A stretch of 7,923 nt of DNA from an uncultured Clostridia bacterium (GTDB lineage: Bacteria > Bacillota > Clostridia > Oscillospirales > Ruminococcaceae), in NCBI GenBank assembly GCA_947175655.1, contig CAMWNQ010000078.1:1-7923 (forward strand). The letters are read 5' to 3'. Both the position numbers and the translations under genes were made by a program. A model generated the notes under the pieces. That model saw only the letters and a list, made by a program, of their open reading frames with translations, made no database searches and was not told the DNA's origin. Shown in pieces: positions 6,714-7,923 of the stretch; the stretch's first letter is position 1, and each line of letters begins with the position of its first letter.

Positions 6714-7862
6714 ATGAGTTTTCCATTCCGCTTTATCCGCACACATAGAAATGAATTCGTCTGGACAGACGACAGAATGTATCGTATTGAATTTGTAAAT
6801 CCAAAGATACAACCACATGATGAATATGCTTTGTTGAGCAAGGATAATCCAGTTATGTATTTTTATTATGACTTTACACTTTACACTAAATCAGACGGAA
6901 AATGGGATAAGTTTGCTTATGTTATGACATATGACTTTCCTGCAATATATCGTTTACTTGATTGTATTCATGAAGTAATCAGTTTACCAGTAAAAAAGGG
7001 TACACAATGTATAGAGATGGAACATGGAAAGGAATATATCCGAACTACAGACGCAACAATGTGGATAGCAGAAGATTATTATAGAATTGACCGTCATTAT
7101 ATTACTCAAAATAAATCAGAATGGTATAATTTAACTGTTGGAGTAGGAGACCGTGCACTTTTAATAAATGGACTTGACCGTAGCGATATTCTTGCACTTA
7201 AAGAATGTGCAAAAAAATTTATAAAATTTGCATATGAAATTACAAACAAAAGAGTAATGAGCTATATAAATGATGCAAAAATAAGTTTCTGCATTGAATA
7301 TGACAGGCTTTGGCAGAAAGAACTTTCAAAATCAGATGAAAATTTCAATTCTGTACCTACAGGCAGAAACAGTTCAATGTTTATGATAGGGGACGAAATC
7401 TGGATGACTATGTATTTTCCAGAAGGAAGCACTCTATCAGAAGAAATACCTAATGGAAAACTGATAGATATGAACTCTTATTCAATTACTGTACAGTCAG
7501 ATTATGATTCAGATGATATAACTGTCATTAAGATTGACCATTTACTTAATATATTTCATCAAATAAATGACGACATACCGTGTTTGCAATATAATGCAAA
7601 TCAAATCGCAGAAGATTTTTACAGAGCATTGCCAGACAATTTCAAAAAAAATTTTGCTGATACCCCTGATGATAAACTTGTCTGGCAATATGGAGAGATA
7701 CTTCGTGACAGATATCATATGTATCGTCCAGAACACGGATTTCTTGATAATTATAATGCAAGTCAAGATGATAAACATTGCTCACAACGTGAAATAATTC
7801 TTGATGAAGTTTGTATGAATATTGTTAAGAGAATAAAAGAAATTCAAGCAGGACAGATATAA
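6714..7862 (+). CDS. Unrecognised 382-residue soluble protein
   Basis: I do not recognise this protein. It is a genuine gene: own promoter, strong ribosome site (AGGAGG, 8 bases from ATG), uninterrupted frame and codon use like its neighbours. It has no signal peptide or membrane segment, so it should be cytoplasmic. The first half is rich in aromatic and charged residues with alternating short strands (MYFYYDFTLY at 48-57, EDYYRIDRHYI at 120-130). A likely helix with ALKECAKKFIKFAYEITNKRV (within 161-181) is followed by a mixed middle part, and the last third looks helical (NQIAEDFYRAL, 296-306; a terminal helix at 360-378). No nucleotide-binding loop, metal motif, helix-turn-helix or nuclease signature stands out. 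Cysteines at 84, 99, 165, 193, 290, 356 and 367 form no CxxC pair. It is divergent from the CotH-like gene, which gives no clear functional hint. Confidence 0.85.
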   Translation: MSFPFRFIRTHRNEFVWTDDRMYRIEFVNPKIQPHDEYALLSKDNPVMYFYYDFTLYTKSDGKWDKFAYVMTYDFPAIYRLLDCIHEVISLPVKKGTQCIEMEHGKEYIRTTDATMWIAEDYYRIDRHYITQNKSEWYNLTVGVGDRALLINGLDRSDILALKECAKKFIKFAYEITNKRVMSYINDAKISFCIEYDRLWQKELSKSDENFNSVPTGRNSSMFMIGDEIWMTMYFPEGSTLSEEIPNGKLIDMNSYSITVQSDYDSDDITVIKIDHLLNIFHQINDDIPCLQYNANQIAEDFYRALPDNFKKNFADTPDDKLVWQYGEILRDRYHMYRPEHGFLDNYNASQDDKHCSQREIILDEVCMNIVKRIKEIQAGQI

Positions 7863-7923
7863 TAATCAATAGTATTATAATAATAAAAATTATTAGTTAA
7901 ATAATTTCTCTATAATATTTAAT
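7863..7923 (+). other. AT-rich tail downstream of the unknown gene
   Basis: 61 bases, almost entirely A and T. A 6-bp TAATAA/TTATTA hairpin with a 3-base loop (7881-7895) is the only structure; it is too weak and AT-only to call a terminator with confidence. No gene start is visible before the window ends. Confidence 0.4.

Noticed and set aside
7542..7797. Short overlapping open frames on both strands within the unknown gene
   Set aside because: They lie wholly inside the 6714-7862 gene and lack ribosome sites; they are shadow frames of AT-rich coding DNA.
7911..7916. TATAAT near the right edge as a promoter for a following gene
   Set aside because: No -35-like sequence lies at a suitable distance, and such matches are frequent in AT-rich DNA.

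Overview
The window looks like chromosomal DNA from a low-GC, Gram-positive anaerobe, most likely a Ruminococcus-type member of the Clostridia. This rests on the strongly AT-rich sequence, sigma-A promoters close to consensus, GGAG-type ribosome sites, TTG start use, and a secreted protein with a long Thr/Lys-Pro linker typical of ruminococcal extracellular proteins. The genus is inferred; there is no rRNA or other marker here.

Layout: (1) Positions 51-3504, minus strand, hold a compact three-gene operon: murD (peptidoglycan precursor ligase) followed by two paralogous M42-family metallo-aminopeptidases. The gaps are 30 bases and then 1 base, and the last gene starts at TTG with its ribosome site inside the end of the gene before it. 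A promoter with a perfect extended -10 lies at 3553-3581. (2) Positions 3688-6417, minus strand, hold a large secreted CotH-kinase-like protein: signal peptide, Ig-like region, CotH kinase core, beta-sandwich region, Thr-rich linker and a C-terminal module. It has a full-consensus promoter (TTGACA-17-TATAAT) and a strong intrinsic terminator that separates it from murD. (3) Positions 6418-6713 are a divergent intergenic region carrying two back-to-back promoters. (4) Positions 6714-7862, plus strand, encode a 382-residue soluble protein that I do not recognise. (5) Both window edges are short AT-rich non-coding DNA; the left one holds an 11-bp inverted repeat just after the last peptidase gene.

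How the genes may work together: murD adds D-glutamate to the cell-wall precursor. The two M42 enzymes should trim N-terminal residues from peptides in the cytoplasm, and their co-transcription with murD suggests, without proving it, a link to growth or peptide recycling. The CotH-like protein is exported and has its own transcription unit. The unknown gene shares only the divergent promoter region with it. No mobile element, CRISPR array, tRNA or rRNA was seen. The parts least explained by known biology are the dockerin-less CotH protein with its recently duplicated linker and unassigned C-terminal module, and the unrecognised 382-residue protein.
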